Assembly (NCBI RefSeq): GCF_900090295.1 | Contig: NZ_LT607753.1 | Span: 6,014,001 to 6,078,000 of the forward strand | Direction of reading: 5' to 3' | Length of the DNA: 64,000 nt | Origin: Micromonospora coxensis | Lineage (GTDB): Bacteria; Actinomycetota; Actinomycetes; Mycobacteriales; Micromonosporaceae | Shown here: positions 1-7,469 of the stretch, piece after piece | How positions within the stretch are numbered: position 1 is the stretch's first letter | Layout: each line of letters begins with the position of its first letter | Position numbers and translations under genes: made by a program | The notes under the pieces: generated by a model | What the model was told of the DNA's origin: nothing | Database searches by the model: none | What the model saw: the letters and a program-made list of their open reading frames with translations, nothing else

Positions 1-1
1 G

Positions 2-1486
2 CCGCTGCCACCCGGGATGGGCGTCGTCGAGACCGGGCGCGCCGACTTCGCCGAGGTCATCCACGGCCGCCGGAACGACCCGATCCGGCGCTGGATCGAG
101 ACCCGGGCGAAGCTGCGCAGCGACCACCCGAGCCTGGAGCGGGCCATCCGGCAGTCCCGCTACGACCTGGCCGCGCTGCGGCTGGACCTGGAGGTCCGGG
201 GCCAGCGCATCATGCTGCCCGGCGCCGGCCTGCCCTGGTTCCTCACCCTCTTCGGCCGGGACACCCTGATCACCGCGTACCAGACCCTGACGGCCGGGCC
301 GATGCTCGCCCAGGGCGCGCTGTTGGCGCTGGCCCGGCTGCAGGGGCGGCGCTGCGACAACTTCACCGACGAGGAGCCGGGCCGGATCCTGCACGAGGTG
401 CGCAGCGGCGAGCTGACCCGCACCGGCCGCAAGCCGTACGCCCCGTACTACGGCACCGCCGACGCCACCCAGCTGTGGCTGATCCTGCTGTCCGAGTACT
501 GGCGCTGGACCGGCGACCACGACCTGGTCCGGTCACTGCGGGACAACGCCCTGGCCGCGCTGAACTGGATCGACCACTTCGGCGACCGGGACGGCGACGG
601 CTACGTCGAGTACGCCACCCGCTCGCCGGAAGGGCTGGGCAACCAGTGCTGGCGCGACTCGCCGGACGGGGTCCGCTTCTCCGACGGCCGGATCCCGGTG
701 CTGCCCGTCGCCACCTGCGAGATCCAGGGCTACACGTACGACGCGAAGCTGCGCCTGGCGGAGCTGGCCGACGGTCCGCTGGCCGATCCGGCGCTGGCGG
801 CCCGGCTGCGCGAGGAGGCGGCCGGGCTGTACGAGCGGTTCAACCGGGACTTCTGGCTCGACGAGCGCGGCGGCTTCTACGCCGTCGGGCTGGACGGCGA
901 CAAGAACCCGATCGACTCCAAGACCTCGAACATGGGGCACCTGCTGTGGAGCGGCATCGTCCCGCCGGAGCGGGCCGAGCGGGTGGTGCGCCAGCTGATG
1001 CACCCCGACATGTTCTCCGGCTGGGGCATCCGCACCCTGTCCCGCGAGGACCGGCCGTTCAACGCCCTCGGCTACCACCTGGGCACCGTCTGGCCGCACG
1101 ACAACTCCCTCGCCGTGCTCGGGATGAGCCGCTACGGCTTCCGGGCCGAGGCGAACCGGGTGAGCCTGGCCCTGCTCGACGTCGCCGACCAGTTCGACCA
1201 CCGGCTGCCGGAGGCGCTGAGCGGGTACCCGCGCGACCGCACCCTGTTCGCCGTGCCGTACCCGACGGCGTGCAGCCCGCAGGCCTGGGCCGCCGGCGCG
1301 CCGCTGGCCGTGGCCCGGGCGATGGCGGGCCTGGAGCCGGTGGACGGCCGGCTGGTGCTCGACCCGGACATCCCGCCGGAGGTGGGCCGGATCCACGTCG
1401 ACGGCGTGCGCGCGTTCGGCCGGCTGTGGGAGATCGAGGCGATCGGCCGGACCGGACACGTCCGACTCCAGGACGCCCGGCCCTGA
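2..1486 (+). CDS. Glycogen debranching enzyme (amylo-alpha-1,6-glucosidase family), 3' part
   Basis: C-terminal part of a debranching enzyme that removes alpha-1,6-linked stubs from glycogen-type glucans in the cytoplasm. The frame is open at the left edge, so the N-terminal part lies outside the window; about 490 residues remain against roughly 650-720 for the family. The (alpha/alpha)6-barrel family signature around TLFGRDTLITAYQTL is visible at residues 77-91 counted from the ATG at 17, followed by WPHDNS and acidic stretches such as DSPDG typical of the glucosidase domain. It belongs functionally with the glycogen and trehalose genes at 26-34 kb but is not linked to them here. The exact start is unknown. 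Confidence 0.85.
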   Translation, partial: PLPPGMGVVETGRADFAEVIHGRRNDPIRRWIETRAKLRSDHPSLERAIRQSRYDLAALRLDLEVRGQRIMLPGAGLPWFLTLFGRDTLITAYQTLTAGPMLAQGALLALARLQGRRCDNFTDEEPGRILHEVRSGELTRTGRKPYAPYYGTADATQLWLILLSEYWRWTGDHDLVRSLRDNALAALNWIDHFGDRDGDGYVEYATRSPEGLGNQCWRDSPDGVRFSDGRIPVLPVATCEIQGYTYDAKLRLAELADGPLADPALAARLREEAAGLYERFNRDFWLDERGGFYAVGLDGDKNPIDSKTSNMGHLLWSGIVPPERAERVVRQLMHPDMFSGWGIRTLSREDRPFNALGYHLGTVWPHDNSLAVLGMSRYGFRAEANRVSLALLDVADQFDHRLPEALSGYPRDRTLFAVPYPTACSPQAWAAGAPLAVARAMAGLEPVDGRLVLDPDIPPEVGRIHVDGVRAFGRLWEIEAIGRTGHVRLQDARP

Positions 1487-1528
1487 CCGGCACGTTTGCC
1501 GGGGCGGGCGACGGGAACGGCAGCGGGC

Positions 1529-2833
1529 ATGACGAAACCTCGTGTGGTGATCGTGGGGGCCGGGTTCGCCGGTTACCACGCGGCGAAGACGTTGAGCCGG
1601 CTGGCCCGCGACCGCGCCGAGATCGTGGTGCTGAACTCCACCGACTACTTCCTCTACCTGCCGCTGCTGCCGGAGGTGGCCGCCGGAGTGGTGGAGCCCA
1701 CCCGGATCTCGGTGCCGCTCACCGGCACCCTCGACGGGGTACGGATCATCGTCGGCGAGGCCGACCACGTCGACCTGCACAACCGCTGGGTGGGCTTCAC
1801 CCAGCCCGAGGGCGACCGCGGCCGGATCGCGTACGACCGGTTGGTGCTCTGCGTCGGCAGCGTCAACAAGCTGCTGCCGATCCCCGGGGTGACCGAGTAC
1901 GCGCACGGCTTCCGCGGCCTGCCCGAGGCGGTCTACCTGCACGACCACGTGATCCGCCAGATCGAGTTGGCCGAGCAGGCCGAGGACCCGGCCGAGCAGC
2001 GGTCCCGCTCCACCTTCGTGGTGGTCGGCGCCGGGTACACCGGCACGGAGGTGGCCGCGCACGGGCAGCTCTTCACCGACCGGCTGGTCGCCCAGCGGCC
2101 ACACCTGAAGATCCGGCCGCGCTGGATGCTGCTCGACGTCGCGCCCCGGCCCCTGCCGGAGCTGGACCGGCGGATGTCCGACACCGCCGACCGGGTGCTG
2201 CGCCGCCGGGGCGTGGACGTGCGGATGGGCACCTCGGTCGCCGAGGCCACCCCGGACGGGGTGATGCTGACCGACGGCGAGTACGTGCCGACCTGCAGCC
2301 TCATCTGGTGCGTCGGGGTGCGTCCCGACCCGTTCGTGGCCGAGCTGGGCCTGCGCACCGAGAAGGGCCGGCTGGTGACCGACGAGTACCTCAACGTCCC
2401 CGGCTTCCCCGAGGTGTACGCCTGCGGCGACGCCGCCGCGGTGCCCGACCTGACCCGCCCCGGGGAGATCTGCACGATGACCGCGCAGCACGCCCAGCGC
2501 CAGGGCAAGCTCGCCGCGCACAACATCGCCGCCTCCTACGGGCAGGGCCGGCGCAAGCCGTACAAGCACCACGACCTCGGCTGGGTGGTGGACCTGGGCG
2601 GCAAGGACGCGGCGGCGAACCCGCTCAAGCTGTCGATGTCCGGGCTGCCGGCCAAGGCCGTCACCCGCGGCTACCACCTGCTGGCCATGCCGGGCAACCG
2701 GGCGCGGGTGGGCGCCGACTGGGTGCTCGATGCGACGCTGCCCCGCTCGGCGACCCAGCTCGGGCTGGTGCCGGCGCACGCCGTACCGCTGGAGAGCTCG
2801 TCGCCGGAGGTGCCGGTCCGGGCGCGGGCCTGA
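1529..2833 (+). CDS. ndh: Type II NADH dehydrogenase-like FAD/NAD(P) oxidoreductase
   Basis: Predicted membrane-associated flavoprotein passing electrons from NAD(P)H to quinone without proton pumping (NDH-2 family), 434 aa. Two dinucleotide-binding glycine motifs are visible: VIVGAGFAGYHAAK at the N-terminus for FAD and VVVGAGYTGTEVA near residue 165 for NAD(P)H. The FAD-contacting VYACGDAAAVPD lies near residue 300. ATG 1529 is preferred over the TTG at 1496 because the Rossmann strand begins only four residues later. It starts 42 bases after the debranching gene. Other pyridine nucleotide-disulphide oxidoreductases share this fold, so the quinone reductase role is the likely, not certain, reading. 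Confidence 0.8.
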   Translation: MTKPRVVIVGAGFAGYHAAKTLSRLARDRAEIVVLNSTDYFLYLPLLPEVAAGVVEPTRISVPLTGTLDGVRIIVGEADHVDLHNRWVGFTQPEGDRGRIAYDRLVLCVGSVNKLLPIPGVTEYAHGFRGLPEAVYLHDHVIRQIELAEQAEDPAEQRSRSTFVVVGAGYTGTEVAAHGQLFTDRLVAQRPHLKIRPRWMLLDVAPRPLPELDRRMSDTADRVLRRRGVDVRMGTSVAEATPDGVMLTDGEYVPTCSLIWCVGVRPDPFVAELGLRTEKGRLVTDEYLNVPGFPEVYACGDAAAVPDLTRPGEICTMTAQHAQRQGKLAAHNIAASYGQGRRKPYKHHDLGWVVDLGGKDAAANPLKLSMSGLPAKAVTRGYHLLAMPGNRARVGADWVLDATLPRSATQLGLVPAHAVPLESSSPEVPVRARA

Positions 2834-2841
2834 CTGGTCGC

Positions 2842-2875
2842 GGACCGGCCGGCGGGATCACCCGCCGGCCGGTCC
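2842..2875. terminator. Perfect 15-bp hairpin between convergent genes
   Basis: The arms GGACCGGCCGGCGGG (2842-2856) and its exact complement (2861-2875) flank an ATCA loop. There is no T-run. The right arm overlaps the last codons and stop of the minus-strand gene ending at 2858, so the hairpin can serve both converging transcripts. Confidence 0.6.
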
Positions 2876-3943
2876 GGCGTCCGGGTCGGTGGGCGCGGGC
2901 AGCGTCCGGGCCCCCGGAGCCGGGGCGAACTCCCGCAGCAGCAGCTGGCCGATGCCGGCGGCGGGGATGGCCAGCAGCGCGCCGACCAGCCCGGCCAACT
3001 CGGCGGCGAGCAGCACGCTGACCAGGACGGTCAGTGGGTTGAGCCGGACCGCGCGGGCCATGATGACCGGTTGCAGCAGGTGGTTCTCCACCTGCTGGTA
3101 GACGACGAAGAAGACCAGCACCACGATTCCGGCGGTGGGGGAGTGCAGGAACGCCGCCCCGGCCGCGACCAGCGCGCCGAGGGTCGCCCCGACCAGCGGG
3201 ATCAGGTCGGTGACGGCGACGACCAACGCGATCACCGCGGCGAACGGCACCCCCGCCAGGGCGAGCACCAGGTACGTCAGGCCGCCGCAGATGACGCTGA
3301 TCAGCAGGTTGCCGCTGAGGTAGCCGGTGATCGTGCGGGAGATCTCCCGGCCGATGCGGTGCAGCCGCTCGGCCGGTCCGTCGCCGGCCAGGCGCAGCAC
3401 GGCCCGCACGATCCGCGGCGCCTCCAGCACCATCAGGTACGCCAGCACGATCACCGTGACCAGTCCGGCGACGGTCTCCAGCACGCTCCGGACCAGCCCG
3501 ACGGCGGGTTCGCGCAGTTCACCGCCATACCGCTGGACCTGCTCGGAGTGCCGGCGGGCGTAGTCGAGCAGCCCGGAGCGCGCCAGCAGCTCCCCGAGCG
3601 GACCCCGGCCGTCCCGGGTCTCGTCCAGCAGCTCCGGCGCCCGGTCGACGAACCGGCCGAGCTCGTCCAGCAGCGGTACCACGATCAGCGCGCCCAGCCC
3701 GCCGAGCAGGACGAACGCGGCGAGGAAGACCAGCAGGGTGGCCAGTGCCCGGTGCCGTACCAGCCGCCGTTGCAGGTGGTCGACGAGCGGGTTGAGCGCG
3801 ACGGCGAGGAAGGCGGCGACGAGAATCCAGATCAGCACCCGTCGGGTGGCCCAGACCAGGGTCAGTCCCAGCGCGGTGCCGAGCACCAGTCCGATGACGA
3901 TCAACGCCCGGCGGGCGGTGGAGCGGTCGTCGGCGGTGCTCAT
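2858..3943 (-). CDS. AI-2E family transporter (TqsA/PerM-like membrane protein)
   Basis: Polytopic membrane protein of 361 aa. Hydrophobic segments lie at about residues 12-30, 33-48, 68-90, 155-175, 210-240, 245-270 and 300-335, separated by a hydrophilic loop of about 60 residues (95-150), as in the AI-2E transporter/PerM family. Members of the family export small molecules or act as Na+/H+ antiporters; the substrate cannot be read from sequence. The PLVGATLGALVAAG stretch near residue 245 is the usual conserved region. It converges with the NDH-2-like gene and is not in an operon with its neighbours. Confidence 0.8.
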   Translation of the reverse strand: MSTADDRSTARRALIVIGLVLGTALGLTLVWATRRVLIWILVAAFLAVALNPLVDHLQRRLVRHRALATLLVFLAAFVLLGGLGALIVVPLLDELGRFVDRAPELLDETRDGRGPLGELLARSGLLDYARRHSEQVQRYGGELREPAVGLVRSVLETVAGLVTVIVLAYLMVLEAPRIVRAVLRLAGDGPAERLHRIGREISRTITGYLSGNLLISVICGGLTYLVLALAGVPFAAVIALVVAVTDLIPLVGATLGALVAAGAAFLHSPTAGIVVLVFFVVYQQVENHLLQPVIMARAVRLNPLTVLVSVLLAAELAGLVGALLAIPAAGIGQLLLREFAPAPGARTLPAPTDPDAGPAGG

Positions 3944-4042
3944 CCGGCGCGGCTACCCGGGCCGTCCGCCCCGAAACCCGCCGGTCGCCGCGTCCGGTCG
4001 CCACCCGGCCGCGTGGCCCGGCCGTACGCGAGCGGTCCCGGC

Positions 4043-4834
4043 TCAGCCGGTCAGCGAGGCGTCGGTGGCCGGGCGGGCGCCGCCGACGAACGCGTCCAGT
4101 TCCGTGCCGTGCAGCACGCCGCCCGGCACCGGGTCGGCCGCCACCCGCCCGGCGAGCCGGCGCGTCGGCAGCCGGCCGGGGCGGAGGGCGGCGGCGAGCA
4201 CCACGTTGCCGTACCGGCGGCCCCGCAGCATCCGGCGGTCGGCCACCAGGCAGACCTCGGCGAAGACCGCCCGCAGGGTCGCCGCCTGCACCCGGGTGAA
4301 GACCAGCGGCGGCAGGTCGGTGACGTTGACCAGGTACACCCCGTCGGGGCGCAGCGTCCGGGCCACCTCGGCGGCGAACTCCCGGCTCGCCACGTGGGCC
4401 GGCATCCGCGCGGCCCGGTAGATGTCGGCGAGCACCAGGTCGTAGCGGTGCGCGGGGGCGGCGCCCACCGCGTCCCGGGCGTCGGCGACGTCGACGTCGA
4501 CCGGCGTCGGCGGCGCCGGCAGCTCGCGGCCGACCAGGTCCACCACGGCCGCGTCCCGCTCGACGACCCGCTGGGCGGACCCGGGGCGGGTCGCCGCGAC
4601 GTACCGGGGGAGGGTCAGCGCGCCGCCGCCCAGGTGCAGCACGTCGAGGGGGCGCCCGGCCGGGGCGGCCAGGTCGACCACCGCGGCCATCCGGCGGACG
4701 TACTCGAAGTGCAGGTGACGGGGGTCGGCCACGTCGACGTACGACTGGGCCACACCCCCGGCGAGCAGGATCCGACCGGTCCGGCGGGCCGGGTCGACGA
4801 CCAGGTCCAGCCGGTCGTCGGCGGCGCTGTCCAT
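4043..4834 (-). CDS. Spermidine synthase-like (SAM-dependent methyltransferase fold) protein
   Basis: 263-aa Rossmann-fold protein of the polyamine synthase/methyltransferase class. The LDVLHLGGGALTLPRYV segment around residue 63 is the glycine-rich cofactor loop, VVERDAAVVDL is the following acidic strand, and YDLVLADIYR corresponds to the region of the catalytic aspartate in polyamine synthases. It has no transmembrane part, unlike the fused MFS-spermidine synthases. The ATG at 4834 lies 7 bases after a TAGCCT -10 hexamer, suggesting a leaderless mRNA. Whether it makes polyamines or methylates something is unresolved. Confidence 0.65.
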   Translation of the reverse strand: MDSAADDRLDLVVDPARRTGRILLAGGVAQSYVDVADPRHLHFEYVRRMAAVVDLAAPAGRPLDVLHLGGGALTLPRYVAATRPGSAQRVVERDAAVVDLVGRELPAPPTPVDVDVADARDAVGAAPAHRYDLVLADIYRAARMPAHVASREFAAEVARTLRPDGVYLVNVTDLPPLVFTRVQAATLRAVFAEVCLVADRRMLRGRRYGNVVLAAALRPGRLPTRRLAGRVAADPVPGGVLHGTELDAFVGGARPATDASLTG

Positions 4835-4841
4835 GCGCGGC

Positions 4842-4847
4842 AGGCTA
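4842..4847 (-). promoter_or_regulatory. -10 hexamer TAGCCT of a leaderless transcript
   Basis: On the minus strand TAGCCT ends 7 bases before the ATG at 4834, and no Shine-Dalgarno sequence is present. The geometry puts transcription start at the start codon. Confidence 0.5.
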
Positions 4848-4934
4848 GCCGACGCCCCGCCGCCCGGGCCGGCGCGGACCCGGACGGCGGCCGGGGCCGG
4901 CGGACGCCCGCCCACCGGCCCGGACGACGTCGGC

Positions 4935-5906
4935 TCAGCCGGCGGCCATCCCCGCGCCGGCCTCGTCGATCGCGTCGTCGACCCGGTGCGCCAGTTCGAC
5001 GTCCGCGGCGGTCACCGCGTCGACCTGCTGGCTGCGTACGGTCAGCACCGCGTTGTCGGGGTCGGGCCGGCCGATCTGCGGCCCGCGACCGGTCTGCGCG
5101 CGGAGCAGGTCGAGCCGGTCGAGCACCCGGTCCAGGTTGTCGGGCGGCAGCTCGATGGTGCGCACCAGCGAACGGCGGTCACTGGACCAGTACGGCAGGT
5201 CGTCCAGGGCGGCGCGCAGCTCCGCCTCGCTGAGCGGGGCGGTGGCGCTGGACGGCCCCACCAGCCCCCCGCCGACCTCGGCCGGGCCGAGCAGATCGCG
5301 CAGCCCGTCCGGCACGTGCAGCGACTCGACCAGGTCACCGTCGTGCGCCGCGAGCGCGGCCAGGGTCGCCTCCGCCTGGTAGCGGGCCTGCTCCGGGGAG
5401 CGCCCGCTGAGCCGGCCCACCTCGGCCAGGAAGCCCGGCAGGTCGTGGTGGCGCTCGATGCCGTCGACCGGCACCACGTCGTGCAGCTTCACCGGCACCG
5501 CCTCCAGCAGCCGGGCGCGTTCCCCCTCGTCCAGCGCCCAGGCCAGGGCGAGCACGGTGGCCTCGGCGCCCACCTTGGCGGTGCGGAAGTCCACCCCCGC
5601 CCGGCGGCTCACCTCGTCGACCAGCTCGCGGTAACCCATCTGGGTCACCTCGCCCGGTCCCGGCTCGGGGCGGGGCCGGTTGGTCGTGGCCACGGCGGTG
5701 GCCGGCGGCGCCGGTCCGCCCCGGGTGGGGTCCGGCTTGTGCCGGCCGGCCGGCGGGGGACCGGACCGCTTGCCCCGGTCCAGGCTGGTGAGCTGCTTGG
5801 ACGCGCTCAGGCTGGTGCCCGCCTCGCTCGGCTGCCGACCCTGCTCGCGGGCCTGGCGGGCCAGGGCCCGGCGGCGCTGGTTGTCGCCCTCCATCTGCTT
5901 GCGCAT
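4935..5906 (-). CDS. DUF2267 domain fused to a degenerate pterin-4a-carbinolamine dehydratase domain
   Basis: 323 aa in three parts. Residues 1-40 are basic and rich in Arg/Gln/Ala; 40-88 is a Pro/Gly/Thr linker; 91-205 is helical and resembles DUF2267 (GYRELVDEVSRRAGVDFRTA onward). Residues 225-315 follow the pterin-4a-carbinolamine dehydratase pattern (LSEAELRAALDDLPYW, then a VTAADVELAHRVDDAI end). The catalytic His-His-Pro of that family is replaced by RGPQI near 274-278 and the later THxxxGLT histidine by RSQQVDAVT, so enzymatic activity is unlikely; a binding or dimerisation role is more plausible. GGGAGCGAGG precedes the ATG at 5906. Domain names are from pattern memory, not a profile search. 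Confidence 0.6.
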   Translation of the reverse strand: MRKQMEGDNQRRRALARQAREQGRQPSEAGTSLSASKQLTSLDRGKRSGPPPAGRHKPDPTRGGPAPPATAVATTNRPRPEPGPGEVTQMGYRELVDEVSRRAGVDFRTAKVGAEATVLALAWALDEGERARLLEAVPVKLHDVVPVDGIERHHDLPGFLAEVGRLSGRSPEQARYQAEATLAALAAHDGDLVESLHVPDGLRDLLGPAEVGGGLVGPSSATAPLSEAELRAALDDLPYWSSDRRSLVRTIELPPDNLDRVLDRLDLLRAQTGRGPQIGRPDPDNAVLTVRSQQVDAVTAADVELAHRVDDAIDEAGAGMAAG

Positions 5907-6089
5907 GGTCGACCTCGCTCCCCTGTCGGGTTCACCGTCGCCGCTGGCGTTCCCGTCGGCGCGAGGAAGGTAACGGGGTGAGCCGGCTCGCCGGGTTCAT
6001 TCCGCCGGGGTGAGGGGCGCTCACCCGACGGGCCCGCACGATCAGGCTTGACCGGAAGTCTTCCGAGCGACACGGAAGGGAAGGTCGTC

Positions 6090-6404
6090 ATGAAGAGGAT
6101 CGTCGAGATCGTCCCCGCCCGTCCGGGTTGGTACGCCCGCTGGCAGGTCACGCCCGAGCAGACCCGGTGCTATCCGGTCAGCCTGTGGGCGCTGGTCGAG
6201 GGGGCCGACGGATCCGGCCGCGAGGTGGTAGGCGTGGACTGCGCCGGCCAGTGGCCCGGGGCGGACGACAACGAGGCGGGTGGGGAGTTCGTCCGCTACC
6301 TGTTCCAGACGCCCGATTCCGGTCGCCCCGAGGACGCCGAGCCACCGACGGCGGCCGAGCTGCGCGAGAGCGGCCCCCGGCTCCAGCCGGTCCCCACCAC
6401 CTAG
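6090..6404 (+). CDS. Conserved hypothetical small protein
   Basis: 104-aa soluble protein starting MKRIVEIVPARPGWYARW. ATG 6090 is chosen because a purine-rich GGAAGGGAAGG lies just upstream. The first 75 residues are a Trp/Tyr/Phe-rich, probably beta-rich segment; the last 30 are acidic and proline-rich. No signal peptide or membrane segment is present and I do not recognise a family. It stands alone, divergent from the gene before it and converging with the STAS gene that follows. Confidence 0.55.
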   Translation: MKRIVEIVPARPGWYARWQVTPEQTRCYPVSLWALVEGADGSGREVVGVDCAGQWPGADDNEAGGEFVRYLFQTPDSGRPEDAEPPTAAELRESGPRLQPVPTT

Positions 6405-6415
6405 ACCCTCCTCCC

Positions 6416-6471
6416 GGCCCCCGGCCCCTGGTCCCAGGGTCGGGGGCCACCCCGGCCCGCGCCGGGGTGGC
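6416..6471. terminator. Two overlapping hairpins between convergent genes
   Basis: A hairpin with a 12-bp stem (6416-6427 with 6437-6448, one G-T pair) is followed by a perfect 11-bp stem with a CCGC loop (6446-6456 with 6461-6471). They fill the 67-bp gap between two convergent stop codons. There is no T-run, as is usual in high-GC actinobacteria. Confidence 0.6.
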
Positions 6472-6819
6472 TCAGCCGGCCTCGCGCGCCTCGTCGCCGA
6501 TCGCCGGCCGCTCGACGGCCAGCAGTTCGGTGAGACCGGTGCGGTCGAGCAGCTGCTGGAGCTGCGGACCGACCCCGGTGAGGCGGACCGTGCCGGCCCC
6601 GGCGAGCACCACGAACGCGCTCAGCCCCGAGGAGTCGCACAGACCGACCCCGGACAGGTCGATCAGCAGGTCGTGGTGGCCGTCCGCGCGGGCCTCGGCG
6701 GCGACGGCGACCAGTTCGGGCGCGGTGTCGAAGTCGAGGTCGCCGGTCAGCCGCAGCCGAGCGCGCCCGGCGTCGAGCCGGGTCACCTCGATGGACAACA
6801 GCTGAGAGGGCATGAACAC
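6472..6819 (-). CDS. STAS-domain anti-sigma factor antagonist
   Basis: 115-aa single STAS domain of the SpoIIAA/RsbV type. In partner switching the unphosphorylated protein binds a HATPase anti-sigma kinase and frees the sigma factor. The phospho-acceptor motif is CDSSGLSAFV at about residues 61-70, with the strand LLIDLSGVGL just before, so the target serine is present. The GTG at 6819 or the ATG at 6813 can be the start. It lies 40 bases downstream of a second STAS gene on the same strand and opposite the PP2C phosphatase gene, a natural partner. Confidence 0.85.
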   Translation of the reverse strand: MFMPSQLLSIEVTRLDAGRARLRLTGDLDFDTAPELVAVAAEARADGHHDLLIDLSGVGLCDSSGLSAFVVLAGAGTVRLTGVGPQLQQLLDRTGLTELLAVERPAIGDEAREAG

Positions 6820-6859
6820 ATGTTCCCAGCTTCCGGTGTCCGGGAAACGCCCGGGGGGC

Positions 6860-7255
6860 TCAGGCGGACGCGGCGGGGCGCTCGTACGCCCCGGACTCGC
6901 CCCGTTCGCCGGTGAGTGGCCGGGTCAGCAGGCCGGTGACGCCGGTCATGTCGAGGATGGTGTCCAGGAACCGGGGCGTGGAGCGCAGCCGGATGAGGGT
7001 GCCGCCGTGCTGGCCCTCACGCCAGGCGTGCACGATGACCGACAGCCCGGTGCTGTCGATGAAGAGCAGGCCGGCGAAGTCGAGCACCAGCACCGGCGGG
7101 CGCTGCGCCAGGGCCCGGTCGACCTCGGCGCGCAGCGGGGCGGCGGTGGTGAAGGCGAGATCCCCGCCGACGGAGATGACCGGGGCGTCCGGATCCGATC
7201 GATCGACCGACATGGTCAGCGGAGTCGCCTCGGGCTTCCTCCCGTGGGGCACCAC
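6860..7255 (-). CDS. STAS-domain anti-sigma factor antagonist
   Basis: 131-aa STAS protein. VLVLDFAGLLFIDSTGLSVIV spans the conserved strand, loop and helix with the phosphorylatable serine in DSTG (about residue 67). The first 15 residues are an extension; the GTG at 7255 has GGAAAGG 7 bases upstream, while an internal ATG at 7213 would give 117 residues. It is transcribed with the STAS gene at 6472 and diverges from the phosphatase gene at 7470. A TACGAT -10 at 7307-7302 fits a promoter for the pair. Confidence 0.85.
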   Translation of the reverse strand: MVPHGRKPEATPLTMSVDRSDPDAPVISVGGDLAFTTAAPLRAEVDRALAQRPPVLVLDFAGLLFIDSTGLSVIVHAWREGQHGGTLIRLRSTPRFLDTILDMTGVTGLLTRPLTGERGESGAYERPAASA

Positions 7256-7301
7256 ACGATCACCTTTCCGCAGGGCTGCCGTCGGGCAGGGGCTTTCCGG
7301 G

Positions 7302-7307
7302 ATCGTA
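7302..7307 (-). promoter_or_regulatory. -10 hexamer TACGAT for the two STAS genes
   Basis: Minus-strand TACGAT (7307-7302) would start a transcript near 7295, giving a leader of about 40 bases that includes the GGAAAGG ribosome site before GTG 7255. No good -35 is seen. Confidence 0.4.
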
Positions 7308-7469
7308 ACAATCCCCGGGGTGCCCCGCCCGGCACGCGTGGCCGCAGCTCGGCGGCAGCGCGGAGTGGCGGTACCGGGATACCGGCGTAGGGTGGGGCCG
7401 AGGAGATTGGAACATACGGACCATTACCGCGGGACCGTGGGTGGCGATACGAGGAGTGGGGCTCAGCTG

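Noticed and set aside
533..2779. Very long antisense reading frames, for example 533-2779 minus, 7260-9185 minus, 27633-29858 minus, 61529-63754 minus
   Set aside because: They are mirror frames of well-identified genes in high-GC DNA, with Arg/Gly/Pro/His-rich low-complexity products and no recognisable motifs.
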